From: Kushneria phyllosphaerae
GTDB taxonomy: Bacteria; Pseudomonadota; Gammaproteobacteria; Pseudomonadales; Halomonadaceae
Direction of reading: 5' to 3'
Assembly (NCBI RefSeq): GCF_900312995.1
Contig: NZ_ONZI01000004.1
Coordinates: 124,001-188,000, forward strand
Length of the DNA stretch: 64,000 nt
Shown: positions 50,067-60,943 of the stretch, piece by piece
Numbering within the stretch: the first letter of the stretch is position 1
How the letters are laid out: each line of letters starts with the position of its first letter
Made by a program: the position numbers and the translations under genes
Notes under the pieces: generated by a model
What the model saw: only the letters and a program-made list of their open reading frames with translations
Databases searched by the model: none
Told to the model about the DNA's origin: nothing

Positions 50067-51362
50067 TTAATTCAAAAACGGCGACCAGGAAGGTTCACGA
50101 ACCTCACCATTAGGTGAAGGTATTACGAAAGACGCCCTGCCATCTGCCGAAACAGCACCAAGCACACCACGTGCTCCCTGCTGAGTGGCATATATCACCA
50201 TTGTGCCATTGGGCGCAACTGCCGGCGCTTCATCCTGATAAGTATTGGTTAATATTGTCACACGTCCTGACGATAAATCCTGCTTCGCAACCTGAAAACC
50301 ACGATCGGTTCGAGAGGTCATGAAGATGAATTTATTGTCGGGTCCATACAGACCACCTGCATTGTAATTGCCGGTAAAGGTCATGCGCTTTGCGTTGCTG
50401 CCGGAAGCATCCATCTGATAAAGCTGAGGCTGACCACTGCGATCGGAAGTAAACAAAATCGAGCGACCATCAGCACTCCAGTCTGGCTCAGTATTAATGG
50501 AGCTTGAATTGGTCAGTTGCTTGAGCGAACGAGAAGCAACGTCCATGACATAAATTTCGGGATTGCCATCCTTTGAAAGTGACATGGCAAGCTTGCGACC
50601 GTCCGGTGACCAGGCCGGTGCCCCATTGATGCCTTTAAAGGAAGTCAGCTGGACGCGACGACCACTGGAAAGCTGCTGGACATAAATGGCAGGTCGACCC
50701 GATTCAAAAGAGACATAGGCAAGCTTTTGACCATCCGGTGACCAGGCCGGAGAAAGAATGGGCTGATCGGAAGACAGAATCTGCTGTGGACGATGCCCGT
50801 CCTGATCGGCAACATACAGGGCGTAGCTGATGTTGGGATCAACACCCTTGGCCGTGACATAGGCAATGCGTGTCTGGAAAGCCCCGCGAATCCCGGTGAT
50901 TTTTTCAAAGATTTGATCGGCAATGTAATGCGAACGAGACCTCAGCTGATCTTCACTTGAGGTAACGACTTCTCCCAGTTCGCGACGCTGACCTGACACG
51001 TCATGAAGCTCATAGCTGATCTTGTAGCCATTACCGGAAGCTTCAACGCGCCCCACCACCAGGTAATTGGCCCTGACACGGCGCCAGTCCCCATAATTGA
51101 TATTATCACCGCTGGCAGGACGTGAGATCAGGTCCTGGGGCGCCAGTGGTGCAAACTGACCGCTGTGCTCAAGATCGTCGGCAATGATTTTACCGATATC
51201 CTCGGAAGGGCTGACGCCGTCACCCCGAAAAGGCACCACTGCAATCGGTATGGCATTGTCATTGCCACGTGTGATCTCGATGGTGAGATCACCAGCTGCC
51301 TGCGCCATCAGACTGGCCATCATGAGCATCATGAAACCAGCCAGTGCCATTAGTTTTTTCAT
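50067..51362 (-). CDS. tolB: Tol-Pal system protein TolB
   Basis: A 431-aa periplasmic protein: signal peptide ([20 protein letters not shown]), N-terminal domain (about 25-165), and a six-bladed beta-propeller of repeats ending [19 protein letters not shown] and similar ([27 protein letters not shown]). The ATG at 51362 is chosen over an upstream GTG at 51368 because it gives a classical signal peptide. It interacts with Pal and TolA. Confidence 0.95.
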   Translation of the reverse strand: MKKLMALAGFMMLMMASLMAQAAGDLTIEITRGNDNAIPIAVVPFRGDGVSPSEDIGKIIADDLEHSGQFAPLAPQDLISRPASGDNINYGDWRRVRANYLVVGRVEASGNGYKISYELHDVSGQRRELGEVVTSSEDQLRSRSHYIADQIFEKITGIRGAFQTRIAYVTAKGVDPNISYALYVADQDGHRPQQILSSDQPILSPAWSPDGQKLAYVSFESGRPAIYVQQLSSGRRVQLTSFKGINGAPAWSPDGRKLAMSLSKDGNPEIYVMDVASRSLKQLTNSSSINTEPDWSADGRSILFTSDRSGQPQLYQMDASGSNAKRMTFTGNYNAGGLYGPDNKFIFMTSRTDRGFQVAKQDLSSGRVTILTNTYQDEAPAVAPNGTMVIYATQQGARGVLGAVSADGRASFVIPSPNGEVREPSWSPFLN

Positions 51363-51468
51363 CAGCACACACCCTCGGGTTTTAACGATCCTTGATCCCT
51401 GCTACCTGCCAATAAAACAGGCGCACTATCGACCACGTCCTTACACCACATAGCAAACCTTCCTGGTC

Positions 51469-52713
51469 CTAGCGCACATCCTCGGGATTAAAGCGCAGGT
51501 TGAAGCTCCTGAATTTCTGCCTTGCCTCGGCCGGCAACTGACTCATTTCAGTAAACGGCGCGGCTCTTTCCACAGCCTGTACGGCAGAGCGGTCAAATCC
51601 TGGATCACCACTACTGCTGGAGACAGAGGCAGACAGAAGCTCACCGGTGGGCAAAAGCTGCACTCTGACCACGGTGACAAGCCCGGAAGCTGCATTGGGC
51701 GGACGTGACCAGCTCTGCTCGACCGCGCGACGCACCAGGTTCATGAAGCCATTGGACGCTTCCTGAGCCTGCCGCGCATTGGCAATCGATTCTGCCTCAT
51801 TGGTAATCTCATCGCCAAAAGCGTTCTGGCTTGCAGCAGCAGCGGCTTCTGCAGCCCGTTTGCGATCAGCTTCCGCTTTTTTCTTCGCGGCAGCCTCTGC
51901 AGCGGCTTTCTTCTTCGCAGCAGCTTCGGCTTCTGCCTTCTTTTTGGCATCAGCGTCTGCCTTCTTCTTGGCTTCGGCGTCTGCCTTCTTCTTGGCCTCG
52001 GCATCTGCCTTCTTCTTGGCTTCGGCGTCTGCTTTCTGTTTGGCTTCAGCGACTGCCTTCTGCTTGGCCTCGGCGTCTGCTTTTTGTTTGGCTTCAGCGT
52101 CTGCTTTCTGTTTGGCTTCAGCGACTGCCTTCTGCTTGGCCTCGGCGTCTGCTTTTTGTTTGGCTTCAGCGACTGCCTTCTGCTTGGCCTCGGCGTCTGC
52201 TTTTTGTTTGGCTTCAGCGGCTGCCTTCTGCTTGGCCTCAGCGTCTGCTTTTTGTTTGGCTTCAGCGGCTGCCTTCTGCTTGGCCGCTGCTTCTGCTTTC
52301 TGCTCGGCTTCGGCTTTTTCGCGTGCCTGCTGCTCCTGTTGCTGTTGAGCAGCTACTTCACTGGCCTGTTCGGCACGCCGCTGCGCAGCTTGCTGTGCGG
52401 CCTGGGCAGCCTGCTCGGCGGCTTCAGCCTGCTGGCGCGCCGTCTCTTCAGCAGCGTCATCCTGAGTAGCTTCCGGTTCGGGCTGCTCACGTTCCGGCCC
52501 CTGCTGAGCCCGCGGCTGTGCTTCGGTGGCCTGCTGCGCCTGATCGGTCGCTGTCTCCATTGAAATCAACTCGGCCTGCACGACGGCATTGGAGGTTTCA
52601 ACAGGATCACTTTGTGGCCAACGAAAAACGGTCAGTCCAATAACGCCCACGTGCAGCAAAACCGCAAGCACGGTGGGCAACGTATAGCCTACACGGCGAT
52701 CGTGTCTGGCCAT
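51469..52713 (-). CDS. tolA: Cell envelope integrity protein TolA
   Basis: A 414-aa TolA: one N-terminal membrane helix (about 10-30), a long Ala/Lys/Glu/Gln helix (about 70-300) built from near-identical 8-residue units (AEAKQKAD/V), and a C-terminal domain (about 320-414) with the conserved VRVQLLPTGELLSASVSSSSG. It connects TolQR to TolB/Pal. The repeated helix is expected to span the periplasm. Confidence 0.94.
   Translation of the reverse strand: MARHDRRVGYTLPTVLAVLLHVGVIGLTVFRWPQSDPVETSNAVVQAELISMETATDQAQQATEAQPRAQQGPEREQPEPEATQDDAAEETARQQAEAAEQAAQAAQQAAQRRAEQASEVAAQQQQEQQAREKAEAEQKAEAAAKQKAAAEAKQKADAEAKQKAAAEAKQKADAEAKQKAVAEAKQKADAEAKQKAVAEAKQKADAEAKQKADAEAKQKAVAEAKQKADAEAKKKADAEAKKKADAEAKKKADADAKKKAEAEAAAKKKAAAEAAAKKKAEADRKRAAEAAAAASQNAFGDEITNEAESIANARQAQEASNGFMNLVRRAVEQSWSRPPNAASGLVTVVRVQLLPTGELLSASVSSSSGDPGFDRSAVQAVERAAPFTEMSQLPAEARQKFRSFNLRFNPEDVR
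51900..52290. repeat. Tandem 24-bp repeats inside tolA
   Basis: The TolA helix is encoded by about 15 consecutive imperfect 24-bp units (AEAKQKAx / AEAKKKAx), and pairs of units give a 48-bp higher-order period. Sequence is nearly identical between 52020 and 52270. Confidence 0.85.
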
Positions 52714-52722
52714 TGTTTCTCC

Positions 52723-53160
52723 CTACTGCTGGTCGCCAGGCGGTGGATCAGAGATCAGTCCAACATTGGGCACACCTGCGTTTTGCAGGGCTCCCATAAG
52801 CGTTACGACCTGACCATAGGAAACATTGCGATCACCGCGCACCATGACAGGGGTGCCCGGATTACGGTTGAGCACTGCCATGACCTGTTCGCGGATGTCA
52901 TCGATTGATTTGCTCTGCTGCTCATCGCCCAGGCTGATGTAATAGTCCCCATCACGATTGACCGTGACGACCAGTGGTTCATTGTCGCTTTGCACCGGTT
53001 CGGAGCTGATCTGCGGCAGATCAACATCAATGCCCTGATTGATAGTAGGCGCTGCAATAATAAAGATGACCAGCAGCACCAGCATGACATCGATGAAGGG
53101 AACAACATTCATCTCGCTGGAAAGCTTTTTGCGCCGGTTACGTCGATACGGTCCCTGCAT
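52723..53160 (-). CDS. tolR: Tol-Pal system protein TolR
   Basis: A 145-aa ExbD/TolR protein: cytoplasmic N-terminus, single helix (about 20-40, VVPFIDVMLVLLVIFII) with the proton-carrying Asp, and a periplasmic domain. The start at 53160 matches family N-termini; longer readings are out of family. It forms the motor with TolQ. Confidence 0.95.
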   Translation of the reverse strand: MQGPYRRNRRKKLSSEMNVVPFIDVMLVLLVIFIIAAPTINQGIDVDLPQISSEPVQSDNEPLVVTVNRDGDYYISLGDEQQSKSIDDIREQVMAVLNRNPGTPVMVRGDRNVSYGQVVTLMGALQNAGVPNVGLISDPPPGDQQ

Positions 53161-53170
53161 GGAGCGCTCC

Positions 53171-53857
53171 TCAGGTGTTCTCGCCAGTACTGCGGTTTTG
53201 CAGATTGCGATGCAGGAAGGCATGAAACTCTTCGGCAAAGTTCTCCATACGTACCATCAGCTTGTCCGCCTTGTGGGTCAGACGGTTGTAACCAATGTTG
53301 GCGGGGATGGCTGCAAAAAGGCCCATGGCAGTGGCTACCAGCGCTTCAGCAATCGCCGGTGCGATGGTACCCAGTGACACCTGCTGGGCGCCACCAAGCG
53401 CCTGAAAGGTACCCAGAATCCCCCAGACCGTCCCAAAAAGGCCCACATAGACGGCAGAGGAACTGATAATGGCAAGTATCGCCAGATGCGTGGTCAGCCG
53501 CTCCTCTTCACGCGATACGGACACGCGCATGGAGCGCTCAACGCCTTCGAGCACGGCATTGTGACTGCGCGATTTGGGCAGCAGTCGATTGAACTCGCGA
53601 AACCCCGAGCGAAAGATATGCGCAGCGCCCTGCGGGTTATCGGTAGGCACTTCCCGATAAAGCTCGTTGAGATCAACCCCCGACCAGAAGTGTGACTCGA
53701 ACTCATCCAGATCCCGTGCGTCACGCTTCAGGGCAAAGGCTCGCTGAAAGATCAGCACCCACGAAAGAACAGATGCAGCCAGCAATATCAGCATGATCAG
53801 CTGAACGATCAGGCCAGCATGAAAAAACAGCGAAATGATCGACATTGAATCGTTCAC
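53171..53857 (-). CDS. tolQ: Tol-Pal system protein TolQ
   Basis: A 228-aa ExbB/TolQ protein with three membrane helices: about 15-38, 130-155 and 165-190. The motif GLFGTVWGILGTFQAL and APAIAEALVATAMGLFAAIPA are conserved. It forms the proton channel with TolR. It lies 11 bp after ybgC. Confidence 0.96.
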   Translation of the reverse strand: MNDSMSIISLFFHAGLIVQLIMLILLAASVLSWVLIFQRAFALKRDARDLDEFESHFWSGVDLNELYREVPTDNPQGAAHIFRSGFREFNRLLPKSRSHNAVLEGVERSMRVSVSREEERLTTHLAILAIISSSAVYVGLFGTVWGILGTFQALGGAQQVSLGTIAPAIAEALVATAMGLFAAIPANIGYNRLTHKADKLMVRMENFAEEFHAFLHRNLQNRSTGENT

Positions 53858-53868
53858 GAAAAACCTCT

Positions 53869-54273
53869 TCAGGCGTTCTGGGAATCAAGCGTCATGGCCG
53901 AAAGCAGATCTTCAGGCCAACGAGCTGGTTTGTAACGTGTTGCATCGATACAGGCAATATCGACCATGCCGCGGAAAAGAAGTTTTCCATCTCGCATGAC
54001 CTGTTGCTCAAATGCCACGGTGCAGTGGCGTGGTATTCCCGCCACGGTCTCAACGGTCAGAAGATCGTCCAGTTGCGCCGGCAGGCGATACTGGCATTCC
54101 AGACGACGAACGACCAGCGCAACATTGCGCGCCAGCAGTGAGTTTTGATCGAAACCTTTCGCGCGCAGCCATTCAGTGCGACCACGCTCGAGATAATTGA
54201 GATAGTTGGCGTGGTAGACGATACCGCCGGCATCGGTATCCTCGATATAAACGCGTAGATCAATAGAGGTCAT
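53869..54273 (-). CDS. ybgC: Acyl-CoA thioesterase YbgC
   Basis: A 134-aa hotdog-fold thioesterase. The motif EDTDAGGIVYHANYLNYLERGRTEWL contains the catalytic Asp and substrate-binding His/Tyr. YbgC hydrolyses short-chain or malonyl-CoA thioesters and is kept at the head of tol-pal. Gap to ruvB is 5 bp. Confidence 0.93.
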   Translation of the reverse strand: MTSIDLRVYIEDTDAGGIVYHANYLNYLERGRTEWLRAKGFDQNSLLARNVALVVRRLECQYRLPAQLDDLLTVETVAGIPRHCTVAFEQQVMRDGKLLFRGMVDIACIDATRYKPARWPEDLLSAMTLDSQNA

Positions 54274-54278
54274 GCCGT

Positions 54279-55325
54279 TCAGGGCTCCACCGTTGCCGCA
54301 CCCTCACCGACATCCGGAATATCATCCGTCGGTGAAAGGTCAAAATGTAAATAGGCCAGGCGCGTCACCATACGACCACGTGCCGTGCGCAGCATGAACC
54401 CCTGCTGAATCAGATAGGGCTCAAGGACATCCTCGATGGTGTCACGTTCTTCACTGATCGCTGCGGCCAGGCTTTCCACCCCTACCGGACCACCGTCAAA
54501 CTTCTCGATCATGGTCAGAAGCAGCCGTCGGTCCATGTGATCAAGCCCGTGACGATCCACATGCAGCATATTAAGCGCCTTGTCTGCCACATCAGCAGTC
54601 AGCCGACCATCACCCCGCACCTGAGCAAAGTCACGCACACGGCGCAGCAGCCGATTGGCAATACGTGGCGTGCCCCGCGCACGGCGCGCGACTTCAATGG
54701 CGCCGCCCTCATCAGCCTCGAAATTCATGAGACGAGCACTGCGGTTCACGATATGGGTCAGCTCGTCGATATTGTAAAACTCAAGACGCTGCACGATCCC
54801 GAAGCGGTCTCTCAAAGGTGCTGTTAAAAGCCCCGCTCGAGTCGTTGCCCCGACCAGAGTAAATTGCGGCAGATCCAGTTTGATGGACCGTGCCGCCGGC
54901 CCCTCGCCGATCATGATATCGAGCTGAAAATCCTCCATCGCCGGATACAGCACTTCCTCCACGGCCGAAGACAATCGGTGAATCTCATCGATAAAGAGCA
55001 CATCGCCCGGCTGGAGATTGGTCAGCATGGCAGCAAGGTCACCGGCCTTTTCAAGCACCGGCCCCGAGGTCGACTTGATATCCACCCCCATCTCGCTGGC
55101 AATGATATGGGCCAGCGTGGTCTTGCCAAGTCCGGGGGGGCCAAAGATCAGCGTATGATCGAGACTATCCTCACGCTGGCGCGCGGCCGTAATGAAAATA
55201 TCGAGCTGTTCGCGCACCGGCGCCTGCCCGATATAGTCATCGAGCATGTGCGGGCGAATGGCATGATCCACTCGTTCCTCATCGGGACGCTCGGCCCCGG
55301 CAATGAGCCGGTCGCTTTCAATCAT
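54279..55325 (-). CDS. ruvB: Holliday junction branch-migration ATPase RuvB
   Basis: A 348-aa AAA+ motor. Walker A is [14 protein letters not shown] near residue 62, Walker B is [12 protein letters not shown] near residue 110, sensor 1 is [10 protein letters not shown] and the arginine finger follows in APLRDRFG. The C-terminal winged helix binds DNA. It drives branch migration with RuvA, whose stop overlaps its start by 4 nt. Confidence 0.97.
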   Translation of the reverse strand: MIESDRLIAGAERPDEERVDHAIRPHMLDDYIGQAPVREQLDIFITAARQREDSLDHTLIFGPPGLGKTTLAHIIASEMGVDIKSTSGPVLEKAGDLAAMLTNLQPGDVLFIDEIHRLSSAVEEVLYPAMEDFQLDIMIGEGPAARSIKLDLPQFTLVGATTRAGLLTAPLRDRFGIVQRLEFYNIDELTHIVNRSARLMNFEADEGGAIEVARRARGTPRIANRLLRRVRDFAQVRGDGRLTADVADKALNMLHVDRHGLDHMDRRLLLTMIEKFDGGPVGVESLAAAISEERDTIEDVLEPYLIQQGFMLRTARGRMVTRLAYLHFDLSPTDDIPDVGEGAATVEP

Positions 55326-55960
55326 GATGTCCTGCCTTTCCCGCTGCGTGTCTCACTACCGGCAAGCCGGTCGGAAAGCGCCATCTTGATTAACGCCTCG
55401 GTAGACTGCTGGGTATCAAGCCCTGACAGCATTCTGGCGGCTTCAGCCGGCTTGTAACCCAGTGCAATCAGCGCTGCTTCGGCATCAGCATGGTTATCGC
55501 TTTCCAGCGGCAGCTCGGCTTCTTCAACGCCCTGCGCCATCTGTTCGAACTCGGGCCAGTGCTTGAAGCGGTCGCGCATTTCGATGATCAATCGCTCGGC
55601 CGTTTTCTTGCCCACGCCCGGCAAGCGCGTCAGCGTTTTGGTGTCATCTTCCATGACACTTTTCATGAACTGCTGTCGCTCCATCCCGGAAAGTATGGCC
55701 AGTGCCAGCCGAGGGCCGATCCCCGAGATTCTGATCAATTCGCGAAAAAGGCGACGCTCAGGCTCGTCAATAAACCCGTATAAAAGATGAGCGTCCTCGC
55801 GGACACTCAAGTGGGTATAAAGGCGTACGGCTTCGCCAGGTGCCGGCAGTGCCAGCAGCGTGTTCATGGAAGCTTCAAGCTCATACCCGACCCCATGAAC
55901 ATCGACCACGATCAGGGGCGGTTTCTTTTCAAGCAGTTGACCGTGCAGGCGACCTATCAT
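55322..55960 (-). CDS. ruvA: Holliday junction DNA-binding protein RuvA
   Basis: A 212-aa RuvA: N-terminal OB fold ([20 protein letters not shown]), two helix-hairpin-helix motifs ([13 protein letters not shown] and [16 protein letters not shown] near residues 73 and 108), and a C-terminal domain III that binds RuvB. About 8 aa longer than E. coli RuvA. Confidence 0.96.
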   Translation of the reverse strand: MIGRLHGQLLEKKPPLIVVDVHGVGYELEASMNTLLALPAPGEAVRLYTHLSVREDAHLLYGFIDEPERRLFRELIRISGIGPRLALAILSGMERQQFMKSVMEDDTKTLTRLPGVGKKTAERLIIEMRDRFKHWPEFEQMAQGVEEAELPLESDNHADAEAALIALGYKPAEAARMLSGLDTQQSTEALIKMALSDRLAGSETRSGKGRTS

Positions 55961-56037
55961 GCGTTGTATATCCAGACAAAAAAGATAAACGAAAAAAAGG
56001 CATGGTGTTTAAATGCCATCAATATTGAAACACCCCA

Positions 56038-56574
56038 TCAGGGTCGATAATGACGCCAGCTGGAGGAGCGCGACCTTGTTGAACGTGCCGGCGCCGGCAT
56101 GGCCAATGCACCGCGATGGGTAAAAAAGTGCGTCAGCGCAATGGCCAGGGCGTCAGCAGCATCTTCCTGGGGAAGGCCTGAAAGCTTGAGCGTCGACTGT
56201 ACCATATGCTGCACCTGCGTCTTGTCAGCTGCCCCGCTACCCGTCACCACCTGTTTGATGCGTCGAGCGGCGTATTCATGGACCTCAAGCCCATGATTGG
56301 CCGCACAGACAATGGCCGTACCGCGCGCCTGGCCCAGCTTCAGGGCGGAGTCGACGTTTTTGGACAAAAACACCTGCTCAATGGCCACCTCACCGGGGAC
56401 ATACTGCGCGATGACCTCCGCCACGCCGGCATATACCTGCGCCAGCTTCTGGGCAAGCGTTGTGGCTTCAATTCTGATACAGCCACTGGCGACATAGCGC
56501 GGCGCCGCCCCCGAAACATCGATAACGCCAAATCCGGTACGACGCGATCCAGGGTCAATACCCAGAAGAATCAT
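56038..56574 (-). CDS. ruvC: Crossover junction endodeoxyribonuclease RuvC
   Basis: A 178-aa RuvC. Start 56574 gives [16 protein letters not shown] with the first catalytic Asp; Glu in [11 protein letters not shown] near residue 66 and the last two Asps in [13 protein letters not shown] follow. It resolves Holliday junctions. It lies 28 bp after yebC and 77 bp before ruvA. Confidence 0.95.
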   Translation of the reverse strand: MILLGIDPGSRRTGFGVIDVSGAAPRYVASGCIRIEATTLAQKLAQVYAGVAEVIAQYVPGEVAIEQVFLSKNVDSALKLGQARGTAIVCAANHGLEVHEYAARRIKQVVTGSGAADKTQVQHMVQSTLKLSGLPQEDAADALAIALTHFFTHRGALAMPAPARSTRSRSSSWRHYRP

Positions 56575-56602
56575 GAGACTCTCCGCAACAGGTCGGCGAC
56601 GC

Positions 56603-57361
56603 TCATGACGCCTCCTCGAGTGCCTCAAGCACATGGGGCTCGAAATCGGCATTGGCATACACGTTTTGAACATCGTCCAGGTCTTCAAGCCGGTCAAACA
56701 GCGCCACGATCTGACGCGCAGTCTCGACATTATCGATGCCTGAATAGCTGTCCGGGAACATCCCTACTTCACTGTGCATCACCTCAAGATTCGCCTGATC
56801 AAGGGCATCCCTGACCATGCCAAATTCATTGGGGCTGGTGACGACTTCCAGAGTGCCATCGTCTTGAGACTGCACATCTTCGGCCCCCGCCTCCAGAGTC
56901 GCCTCGATCACTTTTTCTTCCGGGGTACCGGCAGGCAGCACAATACGGCCCTGCTTATGAAAGAGAAAAGCGACCGAACCACTCGTCCCCAGGTTACCGC
57001 CGTACTTGTTGAAGGCGGAGCGTACTTCCGAGACGGTCCGGTTGCGATTGTCACTCATGCACTCGACCAGAATCGCCACGCCACCCGGCCCGTAGCCTTC
57101 GTAGACCAGCTCTTCCATGGCATCGCTATCGCCATTGCCGGCACCACGTGTGATGGCACGCTCGATGGTGTCGCGCGTCATGTTGTTGGAAAGCGCCTTG
57201 TCGACGGCCGCCCGAAGCCGCGGATTGTCTTCGACAACACTGCCGCCCTGGCGCGCCGCCACGGTCAGCTCACGAATCAGGCGCGTAAAGACCTTGCCCT
57301 TTTTGGCATCCTGAGCCGCCTTGCGATGTCTGATGTTGGCCCATTTACTGTGTCCGGCCAT
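56603..57361 (-). CDS. yebC: YebC/PmpR family DNA-binding transcriptional regulator
   Basis: A 252-aa Yeb[24 protein letters not shown] opens it; [12 protein letters not shown] and [15 protein letters not shown] (near residue 88) and [16 protein letters not shown] complete the family pattern. Usually upstream of ruvC, as here. Members act as regulators or, as recently described, translation factors at proline stretches. Confidence 0.95.
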   Translation of the reverse strand: MAGHSKWANIRHRKAAQDAKKGKVFTRLIRELTVAARQGGSVVEDNPRLRAAVDKALSNNMTRDTIERAITRGAGNGDSDAMEELVYEGYGPGGVAILVECMSDNRNRTVSEVRSAFNKYGGNLGTSGSVAFLFHKQGRIVLPAGTPEEKVIEATLEAGAEDVQSQDDGTLEVVTSPNEFGMVRDALDQANLEVMHSEVGMFPDSYSGIDNVETARQIVALFDRLEDLDDVQNVYANADFEPHVLEALEEAS

Positions 57362-57410
57362 GAAATGACTCCTTCACCACCCGCCACCGCTGATGCAATG
57401 GCGTCATACA

Positions 57411-57440
57411 AAAATACGGGTGTGCAAGGCACACCCGTAT
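57411..57440 (-). terminator. Terminator downstream of aspS
   Basis: Hairpin TACGGGTGTG-(5)-CACACCCGTA and a minus-strand T-run after it, between aspS and yebC. Confidence 0.75.
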
Positions 57441-57499
57441 TAACCCTAACACTCCCGGGAACCAGCAACAGAAACGTTTCGTTTCCGATTGCCCGTTGA

Positions 57500-59278
57500 T
57501 CAGGAGGTTGTGTTATCAGACGCTTTCGGGCGCAGGCGAATGTGCAGGTCCTTGAGCTGCTCACTGCTGACCGTGCCGGGCGCCTCGGTCATCAAACAGG
57601 CCGCACTCTGTGTTTTGGGGAAAGCGATCACATCACGAATGGTGCGTCCACCGGTCATGAGCATCACCAGTCGGTCAAGACCGAAGGCAAGACCGCCATG
57701 GGGCGGCGCACCATGTGCCAGACCGTCCAGCAGAAAGCCGAATTTCTCGCGCGCTTCCTCATCGCTGATTCCCAGAGCTTCAAATACCTGACGCTGCATG
57801 CCCTGATCGTGAATACGAATCGAACCGCCACCCAGCTCGGTGCCGTTGAGCACCATGTCATAGGCGCGAGAAAGCGCATTTTCGGGATCACGCTTGAGCG
57901 TTTCCGGATCACAGGACGGGGCCGTGAACGGATGGTGCAGCGCCGCAAGGCGGCCACTGTCATCACGCTCGAACATCGGGAAATCAACGACCCACAGCGG
58001 TGCCCAAGCTTTCGTGTAGAGATCAAGATCCCCACCCAGCCTGACACGCAGGGCACCCAGCGCTTCGTTGACGACCTTGGCACGATCGGCGCCGAAGAAG
58101 AGGATATCGCCGTCTTCTGCACCGGCACGATCCAACAGCGTTTCGATCACGCCTTCCATGAACTTGACGATGGGTGACTGGAGACCTTCGATGCCTTTCG
58201 AGCGATCGTTGACCTTGATCCAGGCCAGTCCACGAGCGCCATAGATACTGACAAATTTGGTGTACTCGTCGATCTCCTTGCGGGAGAGTTTCGCACCACC
58301 GGGCACCCTGAGAACAGCAACACGGCCATCTTCAGCATTGGCCGGGCCCGAAAAGACCTTGAAGTCGACATCCTTCATCAGATCGTCAACGTCGACAAAT
58401 TCCAGCGGAATGCGCAGGTCAGGCTTGTCGGAGCCATAAAGGCGCATGGCGTCATGCCAGGTCATGCGCGGGAACTGCGGCAGGGATACATCAAGCACTT
58501 CGGTGAAAAGACGACGAATCATCTCTTCGGTAATGCCCATGACATCGTCTTCCTCGACAAAGGAAGCTTCGATATCGATCTGGGTGAACTCCGGCTGTCG
58601 GTCGGCGCGAAGATCTTCATCACGAAAGCACTTGGCGATCTGATAATAGCGGTCAAATCCGGCCACCATCAGAAGCTGCTTGAACAGCTGCGGCGACTGC
58701 GGCAGCGCAAAGAACTCACCGGCATGTGTACGGCTGGGCACCAGATAGTCACGTGCGCCTTCAGGTGTGGCCCGGGTAAGAATAGGCGTTTCGATATCCA
58801 GAAAGCCGTTGTCTTCAAGGTAGGCTCGAACGCTGTGCGTAATGCGCGAGCGCAGGCGCAGGCGATCGATCATTTCCGGACGACGCAGATCGATATAACG
58901 ATACTTGAGGCGAACGTCTTCACCCACCTTGCCATGCTCATCGAGCTGGAAAGGCGGCGTTACGGCCGTATTAAGCACTTCGACACTGGTCGCAAGGACT
59001 TCGATCAAACCCGTCGGCATATTGGCGTTCTGGGTACCTTCCGGACGCATGCGAATACGACCGGTAATACGCAGTACATACTCGCTGCGGGCTCGATCTG
59101 CATTGGCAAAGGCATCCGGCGTATCCGGATCGACCACAACCTGTGCAACGCCATCACGATCACGCATGTCGAGGAAAATCACCCCACCATGATCGCGGCG
59201 GCGGTGGACCCAACCGCAGAGTGTGACTTCCTGATCGACAAGGCTTTCGTTTAGCTGGCCGCAATAATGACTGCGCAT
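57500..59278 (-). CDS. aspS: Aspartate--tRNA ligase
   Basis: A 592-aa bacterial AspRS. N-terminal OB fold (about 1-105), catalytic core with motif 2 [20 protein letters not shown] near residue 217 and motif 3 [13 protein letters not shown] near residue 530, and the bacterial GAD insert (about 295-420). Start 59278 begins [13 protein letters not shown]. The upstream extension to 59374 is out of family. No discriminating/non-discriminating call is made. Confidence 0.97.
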   Translation of the reverse strand: MRSHYCGQLNESLVDQEVTLCGWVHRRRDHGGVIFLDMRDRDGVAQVVVDPDTPDAFANADRARSEYVLRITGRIRMRPEGTQNANMPTGLIEVLATSVEVLNTAVTPPFQLDEHGKVGEDVRLKYRYIDLRRPEMIDRLRLRSRITHSVRAYLEDNGFLDIETPILTRATPEGARDYLVPSRTHAGEFFALPQSPQLFKQLLMVAGFDRYYQIAKCFRDEDLRADRQPEFTQIDIEASFVEEDDVMGITEEMIRRLFTEVLDVSLPQFPRMTWHDAMRLYGSDKPDLRIPLEFVDVDDLMKDVDFKVFSGPANAEDGRVAVLRVPGGAKLSRKEIDEYTKFVSIYGARGLAWIKVNDRSKGIEGLQSPIVKFMEGVIETLLDRAGAEDGDILFFGADRAKVVNEALGALRVRLGGDLDLYTKAWAPLWVVDFPMFERDDSGRLAALHHPFTAPSCDPETLKRDPENALSRAYDMVLNGTELGGGSIRIHDQGMQRQVFEALGISDEEAREKFGFLLDGLAHGAPPHGGLAFGLDRLVMLMTGGRTIRDVIAFPKTQSAACLMTEAPGTVSSEQLKDLHIRLRPKASDNTTS

Positions 59279-59376
59279 CTTTAATCCTGTGTTGTAACGC
59301 TTGATGTAATACCTGAGCTGTCTTGATGCCGAATGCATTCTGGTGCATTCGGCATGGGGCAATCCCGAAGACAACG

Positions 59377-59619
59377 TCAGCTGTCGGACGTACCGCCCTT
59401 GTCGGATTTTCTGTCACCGGCAAGGTTGCGACGACCGGAGCTTTTAAAGTCGGTCTCGTACCATCCACCCCCCGAGAGCCTGAAACCCGCCGCTGAAATC
59501 AGGCGCTGAAGTGCACCTTCGTGACAGGACGGACATTCCACCAGAGGAGCAGCATCAATCTTTTGAATCTTTTCAAGACGCGTACCGCAGGCGCGGCACT
59601 CATATTCGTAAATCGGCAT
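59377..59619 (-). CDS. FmdB-type zinc ribbon protein
   Basis: An 80-aa protein with two CxxC pairs: [11 protein letters not shown] (Cys8, Cys11) and [11 protein letters not shown]. The FmdB family's regulatory roles are mostly unproven. It precedes aspS by about 100 bp on the same strand, a frequent arrangement. The C-terminus is basic and Gly/Ser-rich. Confidence 0.88.
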   Translation of the reverse strand: MPIYEYECRACGTRLEKIQKIDAAPLVECPSCHEGALQRLISAAGFRLSGGGWYETDFKSSGRRNLAGDRKSDKGGTSDS

Positions 59620-59819
59620 GGTCTTTCATACCCGATATTTGATGTTACTGCAGGCGCGCTCAAGCGACCTGCCCCTGCCGGGAAACAATAGCCATCGGAT
59701 GGCAGACATTATTCCCGATGTTTTATTGACGCATCATTGATGTGACACGACGATACAACGTTATACAAGGCAAGCATTATAGCGCGGCTGATATCATGAT
59801 GGGCAAGGAGTGGGCACCC

Positions 59820-60758
59820 ATGAAAGCAGTAATTCTCGACAGCGACACACTGGGAAGCAACATTGATCTTTCTCCCCTTTCCAGCCTGACCGAGCAGTTT
59901 GACTGCTGGGGTACCACATCTTCTGAAGATGTCGTGACACACCTTGAAGGTGCCACCATTGCCATTACCAACAAGGTCGTCATTGATGAGGCCACGATGG
60001 CCTCATTACCCGAGCTCAGGATGATTGCCGTAACGGCTACGGGCACCAACAACATTGACATGCAAGGCGCCCGCAAGCGGGGCATTACCGTAGCCAACGT
60101 TACTGGTTACGGCACACAAAGCGTGGCTCAGCATACGCTCATGATCATGCTGGCGCTGGCCACACAACTGCCCCGTTACCAGCACGATGTGGCAGCCCAC
60201 CGCTGGGAACAGGCACCGTCCTTTTGCCTGCAGGATCATCCCACCATGCAGCTGGCCGGCAAGCATCTGGTGCTGGTGGGCAGCGGCGAACTCGGTCAGG
60301 CCGTGGCGCAACTGGCCCGGGCCTTTGGCATGAGGGTCAGCTTTAGCGCACGCCCCAACGCCGAGCAGGATGACCGGCCATCGCTGGAAACGCTGCTGCC
60401 AGAGGCGGACGTGGTATCACTGCACTGCCCGCTCACATCAGAGACGCATCACCTTATCAGTCAGGCGCGTTTGCAGCTGATGAAACCGCATGCCCTGCTG
60501 ATCAATTGCGGGCGCGGTGGCCTGATTGATGAAGAGGCTGCCCTTGAGGCCTTGAGAAACCGGCAACTGGGTGGTTTGGGCGTCGATGTGCTGCCGGTGG
60601 AGCCGCCTCGGGAGGGACATGCCTTGATAGAGGCACTGACACAGGACCCGCTCAACCTGATCGTTACCCCCCACAATGCGTGGATTGCCCCGGAAGCCCG
60701 ACAAAATATAGTGTCGCTGACAGCAGAGAATATTCGTCGCTTCCTTACTGAACTGTAG
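59820..60758 (+). CDS. D-2-hydroxyacid dehydrogenase (glycerate dehydrogenase-like)
   Basis: A 312-aa NAD(P)-dependent dehydrogenase. Start 59820 has AAGGAG upstream and gives MKAVILDSDTLG. Rossmann motif LVGSGELGQAVAQLARA near residue 150; catalytic Arg in INCGRGGLIDEEAAL near residue 230 and His in TPHNAWIAPEA near residue 285. Resembles HprA-type glycerate/hydroxypyruvate reductases; substrate unproven. Monocistronic, terminator following. Confidence 0.85.
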   Translation: MKAVILDSDTLGSNIDLSPLSSLTEQFDCWGTTSSEDVVTHLEGATIAITNKVVIDEATMASLPELRMIAVTATGTNNIDMQGARKRGITVANVTGYGTQSVAQHTLMIMLALATQLPRYQHDVAAHRWEQAPSFCLQDHPTMQLAGKHLVLVGSGELGQAVAQLARAFGMRVSFSARPNAEQDDRPSLETLLPEADVVSLHCPLTSETHHLISQARLQLMKPHALLINCGRGGLIDEEAALEALRNRQLGGLGVDVLPVEPPREGHALIEALTQDPLNLIVTPHNAWIAPEARQNIVSLTAENIRRFLTEL

Positions 60759-60810
60759 GTATGCCGGCAAATTTACTTTCGGATAAACTTAAGATAACGG
60801 TATAAAAATT

Positions 60811-60850
60811 ACAGGGTGATTACTCGATCACCCTGAAAATAAATTTTTGA
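60811..60850 (+). terminator. Terminator after the D-2-hydroxyacid dehydrogenase
   Basis: Hairpin CAGGGTGAT-TACTCG-ATCACCCTG, followed by a mixed A/T run (AAAATAAATTTTT). Confidence 0.65.
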
Positions 60851-60943
60851 GCACTGCAATCATTGTCATAATCCTTTGGTCCAAGAGTGTGTGCTGTTAC
60901 AGGCACCCATCCACGAACCCTTTTTCAGGTATATGACAGCAGT

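Noticed and set aside
51779..52563. Long plus-strand open frames of 159-212 codons opposite tolA
   Set aside because: They are the complement of the repetitive Ala/Lys helix of tolA; composition (Leu/Pro/Ser or Ala/Ser/Phe repeats) and position show they are shadows.
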